Counted from the first letter of the stretch, positions 9,696 through 20,233 are shown. The stretch: 64,000 nucleotides of DNA from Stutzerimonas stutzeri (GCA_019056435.1 CP077641.1:3286001-3350000); one strand, 5' to 3'. Notes: a model not told the origin generated them from the sequence alone. Program-made: numbers and translations.

Positions 9696-12198
9696 TCAGC
9701 TTTCACGCAGCACGTTCAATGGGCTGGCGTTGAGCGCACGTCGGGTTCCGAGCACGCCGGCCGTGCCAACCAGCACGGCACCTATCAGGGGCAAAGTCAG
9801 TAGCCAGGGGTGCGGTTGCCACTGAAGGTCGAAAGCGAAACGATAGAGCAAGGCGCTCACCAGCTCGCATCCCAGCGCGGCCAACGCGCCGCTGGCTGCA
9901 CCAAGCACACCGAACTCGGTGCGCCTTGCCCGAATAAGCAGCCGGCGTTCGGCGCCCAGTGCCCGCAACAACGCACCCTGGCGAATACGTTCATCCAGCG
10001 TGGCTTGCAAACCGGCGAACAGAACCGCAAGGCCTGCGGCCAAAACGAACATCAGGACGTACTCGACCGCGATGGACACCTGCATCAGGATGCTGCGTAA
10101 CTGCGACAGCAGGGCGTCGACCTGTAACAGCGTGGCGGACGGAAAGTCGCGGGCTAGCTTGACCAGCTCTCGCTCCTGGCCGGCGGGCAGGTAGAAGCTG
10201 GTCATGTAGGTTGTCGGCATGTCGCGCAGGGTGCCGGGCTCGAAGATCATGTAGAAGTTTGGCTGGAAGCTGTCCCAGTTCACTTCACGCAAGCTGGTCA
10301 CGCTCGCATCGCGCGTGATGCCACCGACGGTAAAGCTGAGCCGGTCGCCGAGTGACAGTTGCAGGCTTTCGGCCAGTTCGGCTTCGACCGACACGCCCGG
10401 TAGCTCGCCGGGTTCGCCGCCCCACCATCGGCCGGCGCTGAGCCGGTTGTCGGCGGGCAGGTCTTGCGACCAGGTGAGGCTGAGGTCACGGCGAATCGCG
10501 CGCTCGCCCTGACTGTCCTTGGTGACCTGCTGGCGAACCGGTTCTCCGTTGATCGCCACAAGCCGCCCCGGCACGACCGGGTACAGGGGGCGCGGCGTGG
10601 TCCGAAAGCGCGGCGATGCGGCCGGCAAAGGCGTCGCGCTCGGCCGGTAGCACATTGAGCACGAAGTGATTCGGTGCGTCCGCTGGCAGTTGGTCCTGCC
10701 AGGTGTCGAGCAGTTCGCCACGCAGCAATGCGATCAGGGCCATCGCGAGAAGAATCAGGCCGAAGGCCAGTGATTGGCCGGCCGCGGCAAGCGGATGGCG
10801 TAGCAATTGGCCCAACCCCAGGCGCCACGGCAGCGCTGCGCCGGAAAGCATCTGGCGCAGGCCTCGCAGGGTCAGCAACAACAGGCCACCAAGCACCACT
10901 GTCGCCAGCAGACCTCCGCCGAGCAGCGCAAGAGTGATGCGCAGGTCCAGGCTCAGCCGCCACATGATTACGCCCAGCGCGGCTACTGCCGTGCCGTAGA
11001 CGAGCCAGGAGCTGGCGGGGACCGGCAGCATGTCGCGGCGCAGCACGCGCAGGGGCGGAACACGACCGAGAGCGGCGAGCGGTGGCAGGGCAAAGCCGGC
11101 CAGTGCCACGAGCCCGGTTGCCATCCCCGCGAGCGCCGGCCAGAGGGTAGCAGGCGGGATCTCGTTGACGATCAACTCTCCCAGCAGGTGGAACAGTCCG
11201 AGCTGGGCGACCCAGCCCAGCAGGGCGCCGACGGCGCAGGCGAACAGTCCCAGATAGCCTAACTGGAACCCGTACAGCGTCAGAGCCTCGCGCCGCGAGA
11301 GGCCCAGGCAGCGCAGCAGCGCACTGGCGTCGAAGCGACGTGCCGCGAAGCGTGCGGCGGACAGCGCAACGGCGACGCCAGCCAAGAGCACGGCAGCCAG
11401 GCTCGCCAGGTTCAGGTAGCGCTCGGCACGGCCCAGGGCGCCACCAATCTGGCGATTGCCGTCCTTGGGTGTTTCAAGGCGCTGGTTCGGCTCGAGCGTA
11501 GCGCGGACCGCGCGCTCATAAGCTGCGAGTTGTTCACCTGGGCCGCGCCACAGCTCGCGGTAACGCACACGGCTGCCGGGTTGCACGACACCAGTCGACG
11601 CGAGGTCATCCAGGTGCATGAGCACTCGAGGGGTAAGGCTGTAAAAGTCGCCCACCCGATCGGGCTCGTAGGTCAAGACGCGAGTGAGGCGCAGCCTTTT
11701 GTTGCCGACCTCGATGTCGTCACCGATGTTCAAGTCCAGCGCAGCGAACAATCGGGCCTCTGCCCAGGCTTCACCCGGGCCGGGGCCCTGGCTCGGCTGC
11801 TCCGCCTCGTAGGGCGCCGGTGCACTGCGTAGCGTACCGCGCAGTGGGTAGTTGCTATCCGCGGCTTTGACGCTGGAAAGCTGCAGGTTTTCGTCGGTCG
11901 CGATGACGCTTGAAAACTCGACGACCTGCGCATGATCCAGTTGGAGGTTGCGTCCGATTTCGATTTGTTCCGGCTCAGCCGGTGCGCTGCCCCGCAGAAC
12001 CAGGTCGGCACCAAGGAATTCGGTCGCGCGTAGCTGCATGGCGTCGTTCAGGCGTGCCCCAAAGTAACCGATGGCCGTACTCGCGGCCACAGCGATGACC
12101 AGGGCGAAGAACAGGACCCGCAACTCGCCAGAGCGGGCGTCACGCCACAGTTGGCGCAGAGCGAGCATGGCCAGTCGACTGGCGGGGACCGACCTCAT
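9696..12198 (-). CDS. YbbP-like ABC transporter permease (FtsX/MacB type), frameshifted
   Basis: Large inner-membrane permease of about 830 residues with ten or so predicted helices: one at the N-terminus ([18 protein letters not shown]), a big periplasmic domain, a central cluster of helices, a second periplasmic domain, and a final three-helix FtsX-type block ending in [15 protein letters not shown]. The frame is broken at GGGGG 10586-10590 (CCCCC in the gene), where one extra C turns [16 protein letters not shown] into out-of-frame sequence. The start overlaps the stop of the upstream ATPase gene (ATGA), indicating translational coupling. E. coli YbbAP-type transporters pair with TesA, which is also the neighbour here. 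The substrate is unknown; lipid or lipoprotein handling is a reasonable guess. Confidence 0.88.
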
Positions 12199-12878
12199 GC
12201 GCTTCGGCCGCTGATCTGCCGGCCTGCTTCGAGGCGGATCGAATGCTGGCAGCGTTGTGCCAGGCGTTCGTCATGAGTGACCAGTACAAGGGTGGTGCCT
12301 CGCTCGCGGTTCAGTTCGAACAGCAGCTCGGTAATGGTTGCGCCGGTGTGGCTGTCGAGATTTCCGGTAGGTTCGTCAGCGAACAGGACATCGGGCTCGG
12401 CGGCGAATGCGCGTGCCACGGCAACGCGCTGTTGTTCGCCACCGGAGAGCTGTCGCGGGTAATGGTGCAGGCGAGAGCCGAGTCCGACACGGTCCAGCAG
12501 CCTGGTCGCCTGCGCTTCGGCGTCCGGACGACCGTGCAGCTCCAGTGGCAGCATGACGTTCTCGAGTGCGTTGAGGCTGTCCAGCAGCTGGAAGGATTGA
12601 AATACGAAGCCGACATGTTCGGCCCGAACCCTGGCTCGCTGGTCTTCGTCCAGCGAGCCGAGCAGGTTACCGGCGAGACGTACTTCTCCGGTGCTGGGAA
12701 GGTCCAGGCCTGCCAGCAGGCCGAGAAGAGTCGACTTGCCCGACCCCGACGTGCCGACGATAGCCAGGCTGTCACCTTTGGCGAGGTCCAGGGAAAGGTC
12801 TTCAAGGATCACCAGCTCGCCTTCCGCGCTGGGTACCACTTTGCTAAGGTTCCGGGCATTGAGAATGCTGGCGCTCAT
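12195..12878 (-). CDS. YbbA-like ABC transporter ATP-binding protein
   Basis: ATPase of 227 residues of the LolD/MacB/YbbA group. It has Walker [10 protein letters not shown], the Q-loop in FVFQSFQLL, signature [14 protein letters not shown], Walker [13 protein letters not shown] and the H-loop in VTHDERLA. The start chosen is the ATG at 12878 giving [13 protein letters not shown], since the longer upstream reading has no family similarity. It is cotranscribed with the overlapping permease gene. The start codon lies only 10 bases from that of the divergent tesA gene, so each promoter must lie inside the other gene. Confidence 0.92.
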   Translation of the reverse strand: MSASILNARNLSKVVPSAEGELVILEDLSLDLAKGDSLAIVGTSGSGKSTLLGLLAGLDLPSTGEVRLAGNLLGSLDEDQRARVRAEHVGFVFQSFQLLDSLNALENVMLPLELHGRPDAEAQATRLLDRVGLGSRLHHYPRQLSGGEQQRVAVARAFAAEPDVLFADEPTGNLDSHTGATITELLFELNRERGTTLVLVTHDERLAQRCQHSIRLEAGRQISGRSA

Positions 12879-12888
12879 GGAGAATCCG

Positions 12889-13494
12889 ATGCGAATGTGG
12901 CTGAAAGGTGGGGTTCTGCTGCTGTTGTGCTGGGCGCAAGGAACTGCGGCAGGCACGCTGCTGGTGGTCGGGGATAGTATCAGCGCCGCTTTCGGCCTGG
13001 AAACCAGTCAAGGTTGGGTGCATCTGCTCGAACAACGCCTGCAGCAGGAGGGGCTCGATCACCAGGTGGTGAATGCCTCGATTACCGGCGACACCACGGC
13101 TGGCGGGCTCTCCAGGCTGCCTACGCTGCTCGCCGAGCACGACCCCGAGCTGGTGATCCTGGAGCTGGGGGGCAACGATGGGTTGCGCGGCCAACCACCG
13201 GCGCAAATGAAACAGAATCTTTCGCAAATGGTGGCGCTGTCCCGCGAGTCGGGCGCCCAAGTCTTGCTGCTTGGCATGCGTCTACCGCCCAACCTTGGCC
13301 AGCGCTACACGAGCGCCTTCGCCGGCGTGTTCGACTCGCTTGCGGAGGAGAAGCAGCTCGCCTATGTACCGTTTCTCCTCGAAGGTGTCGGTGGCGTCTC
13401 GGGGATGATGCAGCCCGACGGTGTACACCCGACCGCCGATGCCCAGCCAAAGCTGCTGGAAAACGTCTGGCCGGTGCTCGAGCCCTTGCTTTGA
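12889..13494 (+). CDS. tesA: Arylesterase / multifunctional acyl-CoA thioesterase I (SGNH hydrolase)
   Basis: Periplasmic SGNH hydrolase of 201 residues. An N-terminal signal peptide (WLKGGVLLLLCWAQGTAA) is followed by the conserved blocks: GDSIS (catalytic serine), NASITGDTTAGG, GGNDG and DGVHPTADAQ (catalytic Asp and His). Enzymes of this group (TesA/ArpE) hydrolyse acyl-CoA, aryl and short esters. The ATG at 12889 has GGAG at 12879-12882. An in-frame ATG at 12877 exists but has no comparable ribosome site. The gene is divergent from the YbbA/YbbP exporter genes, a pairing that also occurs in E. coli and suggests a shared role in lipid handling. Confidence 0.92.
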   Translation: MRMWLKGGVLLLLCWAQGTAAGTLLVVGDSISAAFGLETSQGWVHLLEQRLQQEGLDHQVVNASITGDTTAGGLSRLPTLLAEHDPELVILELGGNDGLRGQPPAQMKQNLSQMVALSRESGAQVLLLGMRLPPNLGQRYTSAFAGVFDSLAEEKQLAYVPFLLEGVGGVSGMMQPDGVHPTADAQPKLLENVWPVLEPLL

Positions 13495-13538
13495 TACGTG
13501 GGCGCGGCTACTGTCGCGCCCCTTGATTGGAGCCTCAG

Positions 13539-13820
13539 ATGCCGCGGCCAGCCTGGACCCTTTTCGCCTACAGAATGATCGTGCCCGACGAGCAGTTCGA
13601 CCTGTTCGCCTGCCGTGAGAATCGCTTTCATCTGGCGCTGCGGCAGCTCGAACTCAACGGTCAGGTCGATCGCACCCTCTGTGGTGGCTTTCTTCCGGCT
13701 CAGCCGCGCTGGCAGGATTTGCAGCGACCGGCACTGAAGGATCGACGTCTATGCGCGGCCTGTCGCGACGCCCTGCAGGCGCAGCGTCGCGGCCTTCCGT
13801 CTGCCGCGAACGTCTGGTAG
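13539..13820 (+). CDS. Small conserved cysteine-containing protein of unknown function
   Basis: Protein of 93 residues starting MPRPAWTLFAYRM, with GGAG about seven bases before the ATG. It has no signal peptide or membrane segment. Four cysteines occur as FACREN, RTLCGGF and LCAACRDAL, a spacing that could bind zinc, although no known ribbon fold is obvious. The codon use and GC pattern match the neighbours. It lies between tesA and the L,D-transpeptidase gene on the same strand. From memory a hypothetical gene occupies the same place in P. aeruginosa, which supports it being real. I do not recognise a function. Confidence 0.7.
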   Translation: MPRPAWTLFAYRMIVPDEQFDLFACRENRFHLALRQLELNGQVDRTLCGGFLPAQPRWQDLQRPALKDRRLCAACRDALQAQRRGLPSAANVW

Positions 13821-13890
13821 CTCGGCGTCTCCGTTGGGTTCGCGTACAATGACCGGCAATTTCCATCACCTTCGTTCCAAGGAATTCTGA

Positions 13891-14856
13891 ATGCTCTCGC
13901 GCGCGTTTGCAGTCGCCTCCTGTGTGTCTATCGCTGCTCTGCTGAGTGCAGGTCAAAGCGCTGCGCTTGAGCTGCCATTGCCACCGGAGGCCGAGGACGT
14001 GGTTGGCCAGATCCAGGTGGTCAAGGCCAGGTACGAGGACACCTTTGCAGCGCTGGGCGAAGCGCATGATCTCGGCTATCTGGAGATGGTGGCGGCGAAT
14101 CCGGGGGTTGATCCCTGGCTCCCCGGCGAAGGGACGGACATCATTCTGCCAACGCGTTTCATCCTGCCGCCAGGACCACGCGAAGGGATCGTCATCAACC
14201 TGCCTGAGTACCGTCTGTACTACTACCCCAAGGGCGAGAACGTGGTGCATACCTTCCCGCTGGGCATCGGTCGTGAAGGGTGGGGGTCGCCCGTAGGCAA
14301 CACCCGCATTTCAGCCATGACCAGCAATCCGGCCTGGTACCCGCCGCAGTCGATCCGCGATGAGCACGCTGCCGAAGGTGACCCACTGCCTAAGGTCGTA
14401 CCACCGGGCCCGGATAACCCACTCGGGCCGTACAAGATGAATCTGGCCATCCCTGGTTATCTCATTCACGGTTCCAACAAGAAATTCGGGATCGGCATGC
14501 GGGTCAGTCATGGTTGTTTCCGCATGCTCAACCACAACGTTCTTGAACTGGCCGGACTGGTGAAGGTAGGGACGCCGGTTCGTATCATCGACGAGCCTTA
14601 CAAGTTCGGTTTGAGCCAAGGCAAGGTCTACTTGGAGGCGCACACGCCGTTGCAGGACGAAGACCACCACATGACGCTTATGGACAAGCACGCAGTCGTG
14701 ATCAATACGCTGCTCAAGCGCGACGAGGCGGCCAGTGGACTGCAACTGGATTGGGAGATGATTCGCGAAATCGTGGCGGGAGAAGACGGCCTGCCGATTC
14801 AGATTGCCGATCAGGCCCAGGCGCTGGCGGCGGCAGAGGACGAACAGATTTTCTGA
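13891..14856 (+). CDS. L,D-transpeptidase (YkuD / ErfK-YbiS family)
   Basis: Periplasmic enzyme of 321 residues. The signal peptide MLSRAFAVASCVSIAALLSA is followed by a LysM-like segment (about residues 50-85, LGYLEMVAANPGVDPWLPGEG) and a YkuD catalytic domain at about 97-235. The catalytic motif is HG...SHGCFRM, with the cysteine nucleophile. The domain contains the INLPEYRLYYYP and FPLGIGREGWGSP segments typical of the ErfK/YbiS branch that attaches Braun-type lipoprotein to peptidoglycan. The convergent neighbour is oprI, the Pseudomonas lipoprotein that is bound to peptidoglycan, making an OprI-peptidoglycan linkage the likely reaction. This is inference, since 3-3 cross-linking paralogues look similar. 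A C-terminal extension after the catalytic domain is Asp/Glu-rich. Confidence 0.88.
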   Translation: MLSRAFAVASCVSIAALLSAGQSAALELPLPPEAEDVVGQIQVVKARYEDTFAALGEAHDLGYLEMVAANPGVDPWLPGEGTDIILPTRFILPPGPREGIVINLPEYRLYYYPKGENVVHTFPLGIGREGWGSPVGNTRISAMTSNPAWYPPQSIRDEHAAEGDPLPKVVPPGPDNPLGPYKMNLAIPGYLIHGSNKKFGIGMRVSHGCFRMLNHNVLELAGLVKVGTPVRIIDEPYKFGLSQGKVYLEAHTPLQDEDHHMTLMDKHAVVINTLLKRDEAASGLQLDWEMIREIVAGEDGLPIQIADQAQALAAAEDEQIF

Positions 14857-14894
14857 TGCTGTAGTCCGCCGCGTCTGAATGACACGCATAAAAA

Positions 14895-14923
14895 GCCGAC
14901 CTGTTTGCAGGTCGGCTTTTTTT
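14895..14923. terminator. Bidirectional terminator between the L,D-transpeptidase gene and oprI
   Basis: A perfect 9-bp stem (GCCGACCTG / CAGGTCGGC) with a four-base loop is followed by seven T on the plus strand, and preceded by five A that become T on the minus strand. It sits between two convergent genes, so it can end transcription from both sides. Confidence 0.9.
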
Positions 14924-14934
14924 CGCCTGAAAGC

Positions 14935-15189
14935 TTACTTGCGGCTGGCGCGTTCCAGCATGCGCAGGGCGCGCTCATTGGCTTCGTCAGCAGTCTGCTG
15001 AGCCTTCTGAGCAGCCTGCAGAGCCTCGTCGGCCTTGCTGTACGCTTCGTCAGCGCGAGCCTGAGCACGGGCAGCAGCATCTTCGGTAGCGGTCAGACGG
15101 GCTTCGCTTTCCTTGGTCATGCTGTTGCTGCAACCAGTGGCCAGTACTGCGGCGAATGCCAGAGCAGAAAATTTCAGAACGTTGTTCAT
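14935..15189 (-). CDS. oprI: Major outer-membrane lipoprotein OprI
   Basis: Lipoprotein of 84 residues. The signal peptide ends in the lipobox LATGCSN (Cys lipidated). The mature part is an Ala/Glu/Arg-rich trimeric coiled coil with heptads ([17 protein letters not shown]), ending in Arg-Lys whose terminal Lys is the expected site of attachment to peptidoglycan. This matches OprI, the Pseudomonas counterpart of Braun's lipoprotein and one of the most abundant proteins of the cell. The ATG at 15189 is preceded by AAGGGG. An upstream in-frame Met exists but is not needed. It faces the L,D-transpeptidase gene and shares its terminator. Confidence 0.96.
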   Translation of the reverse strand: MNNVLKFSALAFAAVLATGCSNSMTKESEARLTATEDAAARAQARADEAYSKADEALQAAQKAQQTADEANERALRMLERASRK

Positions 15190-15255
15190 CGTGTTCCCCT
15201 TAAGGATGGAATCCATGGCAACTTCCGTTATGGAAAGTTGGCGCGCACATACTAC

Positions 15256-15285
15256 CTATTAGTTGCGCTAAGTAAACTGAGTCAA
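15256..15285 (-). promoter_or_regulatory. Candidate oprI promoter
   Basis: On the minus strand TTGACT (15285-15280) is separated by 18 bases from TAATAG (15261-15256), about 67 bases upstream of oprI. The -35 is good and the -10 is poor, so the exact -10 is uncertain. The AT-rich stretch just upstream (around 15299-15310) could act as an UP element, as expected for such a highly expressed gene. Confidence 0.4.
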
Positions 15286-15597
15286 GCAGCAACTGCACAG
15301 TTTTTTCTGCAAACTCGTTTCGTGCAACGTACCCACTGATTGGAATGCTCAAAAAGCATCCAGCCGGTGCTCGTTGCGCACGCTATATGGACCGGCAGCG
15401 CACCGGAAAGTTGCACTTCGTCCGGCGCAGGGATATATGAATCCGGCTTGGCGAAGTGCGGTTAGATGCATCAAAGCGTTTGTCGCCGTGCAGGGCTGGC
15501 AGTAGGATGCGGGGTCAACTAACAACAATGAAGCAAGCACGCCTCGTCGGCGTGACCTTCGCCATTGACAGGCAAACACGCCTGCTTGGGAGGCCAT

Positions 15598-15879
15598 ATG
15601 AGCGAACAGCTGACTATCCGCCACGACCGGACGGGCCACCAGTTCGAAACCACGGTGGACGGCTATCGCGCGTACCTGGCTTATGTCGATCTTGGCAAGC
15701 AGACGCTGGATATCTATCGCACCTTCGTTCCGGATGCGCTTCGGGGGCGCGGGGTCGCAGCTGCGTTGACTCAGCATGCGCTCGACTATGCCGCCCGGGA
15801 GGGATTCACCGTCATTCCTTCGTGTTCGTATGTCGAACGTTACATGGAGCGCCAGGCAGGCGAGCGGGATGACGCTTGA
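15598..15879 (+). CDS. GNAT-like N-acetyltransferase (YidJ/COG2388 type)
   Basis: Small acetyltransferase of 93 residues. It carries the acetyl-CoA binding loop of the GNAT fold as VPDALRGRGVAAALTQHAL, then a beta strand and PSCSYVERYM. The compact length matches the stand-alone COG2388 group rather than full GNAT enzymes. The start at 15598 has GGGAGG a few bases upstream. An in-frame start further upstream lacks such a site. The substrate is unknown. It is followed by a hairpin terminator shared with the convergent DAHP synthase gene. Confidence 0.85.
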   Translation: MSEQLTIRHDRTGHQFETTVDGYRAYLAYVDLGKQTLDIYRTFVPDALRGRGVAAALTQHALDYAAREGFTVIPSCSYVERYMERQAGERDDA

Positions 15880-15901
15880 TTAGGTGCAGGCAAAACTGAA
15901 A

Positions 15902-15921
15902 GACCCCGCCAAGACGGGGTC
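15902..15921. terminator. Terminator between convergent acetyltransferase and DAHP synthase genes
   Basis: A 7-bp stem GACCCCG / CGGGGTC with a six-base loop. On the plus strand CTTTCC follows; on the minus strand TTTCAGTTTT follows. It therefore works better for the minus-strand gene. Confidence 0.7.
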
Positions 15922-15941
15922 CTTTCCAACTCTCTGCGACA

Positions 15942-17018
15942 TCAGCTCCGGGTGCGTTTTGGCAGGATGTCCTTAAGCTTCTGGTGCATGCCTCGTATCG
16001 CTTTTTCCGTTGTCTCCCAGTCGATACAGGCGTCGGTGATGGATACGCCGTATTGCAGGTCCGCCAGATCTTTCGGAATTGACTGGTTGCCCCAGCCCAG
16101 GTGGCTCTCGACCATCAAGCCCACGATTGAGTTATTGCCTTCTAGGATCTGGTTGGCGACGTTGTCCATCACCAAGGGCTGAAGGGCCGGATCCTTGTTC
16201 GAGTTGGCGTGGCTGCAGTCGACCATGATGTTCGGACGGATGCCAGCCTTGTTCAGTGCCTGTTCGCAGATCGCGACGCTGACCGAATCGTAGTTCGGCT
16301 TGCCGTTGCCGCCACGCAGGACCACGTGACCGTAGGCGTTGCCCTTGGTCGTGACGATCGAGACGCCACCGGATTGGTTAATGCCGAGGAAGCGGTGCGG
16401 GCTGGATACCGATTGCAAGGCGTTGATCGCGACGGTCAGGCTGCCATCGGTGCCGTTCTTGAAGCCGACGGCCGAGGAAAGGCCGGATGCCATTTCCCGA
16501 TGCGTCTGGGATTCGGTGGTGCGCGCCCCGATTGCGGACCAGCTGATCAGGTCCTGCAGGTACTGCGGAGAAATGGGGTCGAGCGCCTCGGTGGCGGTCG
16601 GCAGGCCCATTTCCGCCAGGTCTAGCAGCAGCTGTCGGCCGATGTGCAAGCCATCCTGGATCTTGAAGGAGTCGTCCATGTAGGGATCGTTGATCAGGCC
16701 TTTCCAGCCGACCGTCGTGCGCGGTTTTTCGAAGTAGACACGCATCACCAGAAACAGACTGTCGGCGACTTCTGTCGCAAGACCCTTCAGGCGTTCGGCG
16801 TACTCGTGTGCGGCTTTCAGGTCATGGATGGAGCAGGGGCCCACCACTACGAACAAACGATGGTCCTTGCCGTCGAGGATGTCGCGCACGACCTGGCGAC
16901 CTTTCGAGACCGTCTGGAGCGCAGTCGCGGTCAATGGAATTTCACGCTTGAGCTGGTCCGGAGTAATCAGGGTCTCGTTGGACGCAACGTTAAGGTCATC
17001 GATCGGTAAATCAGCCAT
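15942..17018 (-). CDS. 3-deoxy-7-phosphoheptulonate (DAHP) synthase, class I
   Basis: Enzyme of 358 residues catalysing the first step of the shikimate pathway, condensing phosphoenolpyruvate with erythrose 4-phosphate. It has the AroF/AroG/AroH layout: VVGPCSIHD (substrate loop), MRVYFEKPRTTVGWKGLINDP, SWSAIGARTTESQTHREMASG, GFKNGTDGS and DCSHANSNK (metal-binding Cys and His regions). The ATG at 17018 starting MADLPIDDLN is chosen; the longer reading upstream has no similarity. Which feedback-sensitive isozyme it is cannot be read from the sequence. It appears monocistronic, with its own terminator. Confidence 0.95.
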   Translation of the reverse strand: MADLPIDDLNVASNETLITPDQLKREIPLTATALQTVSKGRQVVRDILDGKDHRLFVVVGPCSIHDLKAAHEYAERLKGLATEVADSLFLVMRVYFEKPRTTVGWKGLINDPYMDDSFKIQDGLHIGRQLLLDLAEMGLPTATEALDPISPQYLQDLISWSAIGARTTESQTHREMASGLSSAVGFKNGTDGSLTVAINALQSVSSPHRFLGINQSGGVSIVTTKGNAYGHVVLRGGNGKPNYDSVSVAICEQALNKAGIRPNIMVDCSHANSNKDPALQPLVMDNVANQILEGNNSIVGLMVESHLGWGNQSIPKDLADLQYGVSITDACIDWETTEKAIRGMHQKLKDILPKRTRS

Positions 17019-17244
17019 CGTGTTACTCGTCAGGATCACGGATGCCGTCCGCCAGCCATCCCGGTGCGGCGGATCAGAGCGTGGGGCGCAGCGGGAAAGC
17101 GGAACCTTAGCGCGGATGCTCCGCCCCGACAATGGCCTGGAAGTCTTACGGGCCGGATACTGGGAAGGAGTGGCTGGACGCTGTTACTGTTTCGCCTCGC
17201 GCATCCGCGCAGCGGTTGTTCCCTGACATCGTATGGAGAGTTTC

Positions 17245-18201
17245 ATGACTGCGACCGGCCCGAGCATCGGCATCATAGGTACAGGCGCGATTGGCGGCTT
17301 CTACGGCGTTCTGCTGGCTCGCGCCGGCTACGACGTGCACTTCCTGCTGCGTAGTGAATACGAGGCGGTCATCGAGAACGGCTTGCTGGTGAACAGTGCG
17401 ATACACGGCCGCTTGCATCTCGACGGCGTACAGGCCTATCGAGACGCTGCCGACATGCCGAAATGCGACTGGGTGCTCGTCGGTGCAAAAAGTACCAGCA
17501 ACAACGCCCTGGCGCCGTTGATCGCGCAAGCCTCCGCCGAGCATGCCAAGGTCGTGGTCCTGCAGAACGGCCTTGGCGTGGAGGATGCACTGCGGCAAGC
17601 ACTGCCCGAGCGTGTTCATCTACTCGGCGGGCTCTGCTTCATATGCGTCCATCGTTCAGCGCCGGGTGTCGTCGAACACCAAGCCCTGGGCGGTATCAAC
17701 CTCGGCTATCACTCCGGTCCCGCGACTGATCTGGAACAGAAAGCACTGGTCGAGGAAGGGGCGGCCATGTTCCGTAAGGCCGGCGTTGACTCCAGCGCAG
17801 CGCCGAACCTGGCGCAGGCGCGCTGGCAGAAGCTGGTCTGGAACATGCCTTACAACGGCCTCTCGGTTTTGCTGAACGCGGGCACCTCCAGGCTGATGGG
17901 CAATCCTGACAGTCGTGCGTTGGTCAAGGCGATCATGGAGGAAGCCTGCGGTGCGGCCGCCGCTTGTGGTCACCCGCTGCCCGAGGTGCTGGTGGAGCGG
18001 ATGCTGATGGCCACCGATCACATGCCGGACTACCTGCCGAGCATGTACCACGACCACAAGGAGAGGCGGCCGATGGAGCTGGATGCAATCTACGCGGCGC
18101 CACTGGCTGCGGCGGAGCAGGTCGGCTTAGCGATGCCTCGCGTGGAGTCTCTGTACCGCGCGTTACGCTTTCTCGATGCAGAATCCGGTGCGCGGCAATG
18201 A
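17245..18201 (+). CDS. 2-dehydropantoate 2-reductase family protein (PanE-like)
   Basis: NADPH-dependent oxidoreductase of 318 residues of the ketopantoate reductase family. The N-terminal Rossmann motif is GIIGTGAIGGFYG. KSTSNNAL and LQNGLGVED are the family's second and third blocks. The C-terminal helical domain has the catalytic Lys in WQKLVWNMPYNGL. True PanE makes pantoate for coenzyme A, but several paralogues of uncertain substrate exist in pseudomonads, so the family name is safer. The start at 17245 has GGAGAG upstream. An ATG at 17233 is in frame but would include this site. Confidence 0.88.
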   Translation: MTATGPSIGIIGTGAIGGFYGVLLARAGYDVHFLLRSEYEAVIENGLLVNSAIHGRLHLDGVQAYRDAADMPKCDWVLVGAKSTSNNALAPLIAQASAEHAKVVVLQNGLGVEDALRQALPERVHLLGGLCFICVHRSAPGVVEHQALGGINLGYHSGPATDLEQKALVEEGAAMFRKAGVDSSAAPNLAQARWQKLVWNMPYNGLSVLLNAGTSRLMGNPDSRALVKAIMEEACGAAAACGHPLPEVLVERMLMATDHMPDYLPSMYHDHKERRPMELDAIYAAPLAAAEQVGLAMPRVESLYRALRFLDAESGARQ

Positions 18202-18379
18202 GGCCGCTGGACGGCGTATTGGTCCGGTAGTGCTTTTCCGGCGGCCTGCTAAGCTCATTTCATGCCGGTTCGGTCCGATTTCGCTGCACGGCGGTGGGCG
18301 CGTTCATATACCGCCAGCGTTCTGGTTGACCGGCGTCTCATTCGATGAGAGACGTCCGTGGAGCGTCGGGCCAACTTGA

Positions 18380-19438
<1,059 letters not shown>

Positions 19439-19498
19439 CGCGCAAGCGCTCGCGCCCTCTGTGATTCCATCCAGGAACCACGAGCGCGATACGGCGCG

Positions 19499-20233
19499 TC
19501 AGCTTTTCGCAATGAGATTGCTGGCGTGGAGCCCGCATTCTTTTTGCGTCGACTCCTCCCACCACCACCGCCCCTCGCGCTCATGCTGGTTCGGCAGGAC
19601 TGGGCGGGTGCAGGGTTCGCATCCGATGCTGATGAAGCCACGCTCATGCAGGCTGTTGTAGGGAATCTCCAGCATGCGGATGTAGCCCCAGACCTCCTCG
19701 CTGGTCATTTGGGCGAGGGGGTTGAATTTGTACAAGGTGTTCTCGGCCGTGGAAAACGCCGTGTCGATTTCCAGCACCGACACCTGGCTGCGAGTGCCGG
19801 GGCTCTGGTCGCGTCGCTGGCCTGTAGCCCAGGCGCGTACGCTGGAGAGCTTGCGGCGAAGCGGCTCGATCTTGCGGATGCCGCAGCACTCGCCATGACC
19901 GTCGCGGTAGAAGCTGAAGAGGCCTTTCTCGTTGACCATGGGCTGTAGCAGCGCGGGATCGGGCGTCATGATCTCGATGGCGATACCGTAGTGTTCGCGT
20001 ACTTGCTCGATGAAACGGTAGGTCTCGCTGTGCAGGCGCCCTGTGTCGAGGGTGAAGACCTTGACGTTCTTGTTCAGCTTCCAGGCCATGTCCAGCAACA
20101 CCACATCTTCGGCGCCACTGAAGGAGACCCAGAGGTCATCGCCAAACAGGTCGAAAGCGAGTTGGAGAATCTGTTGCGGGGACTTGCCGGCATAGGCGGT
20201 GGCCAGCTCGGCGACATCGATTGATTGGCTCAT
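19499..20233 (-). CDS. cysH: Assimilatory adenylyl-sulfate (APS) reductase
   Basis: Enzyme of 244 residues reducing activated sulfate to sulfite with thioredoxin. The nucleotide-binding motif is [13 protein letters not shown]. The cysteine pairs [12 protein letters not shown] and CEPCTRP, which ligate a 4Fe-4S cluster, mark it as an APS reductase rather than a PAPS reductase. The active-site Cys is in the C-terminal KECGLH. The start at 20233 gives [14 protein letters not shown]. The longer reading upstream has no similarity. It is convergent with cysB, the likely activator. Confidence 0.95.
   Translation of the reverse strand: MSQSIDVAELATAYAGKSPQQILQLAFDLFGDDLWVSFSGAEDVVLLDMAWKLNKNVKVFTLDTGRLHSETYRFIEQVREHYGIAIEIMTPDPALLQPMVNEKGLFSFYRDGHGECCGIRKIEPLRRKLSSVRAWATGQRRDQSPGTRSQVSVLEIDTAFSTAENTLYKFNPLAQMTSEEVWGYIRMLEIPYNSLHERGFISIGCEPCTRPVLPNQHEREGRWWWEESTQKECGLHASNLIAKS

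Noticed and set aside
8935..9825. Open reading frame of 296 residues on the plus strand
   Set aside because: It covers the lipA upstream region and runs antisense to greB; no domain and poor codon pattern.
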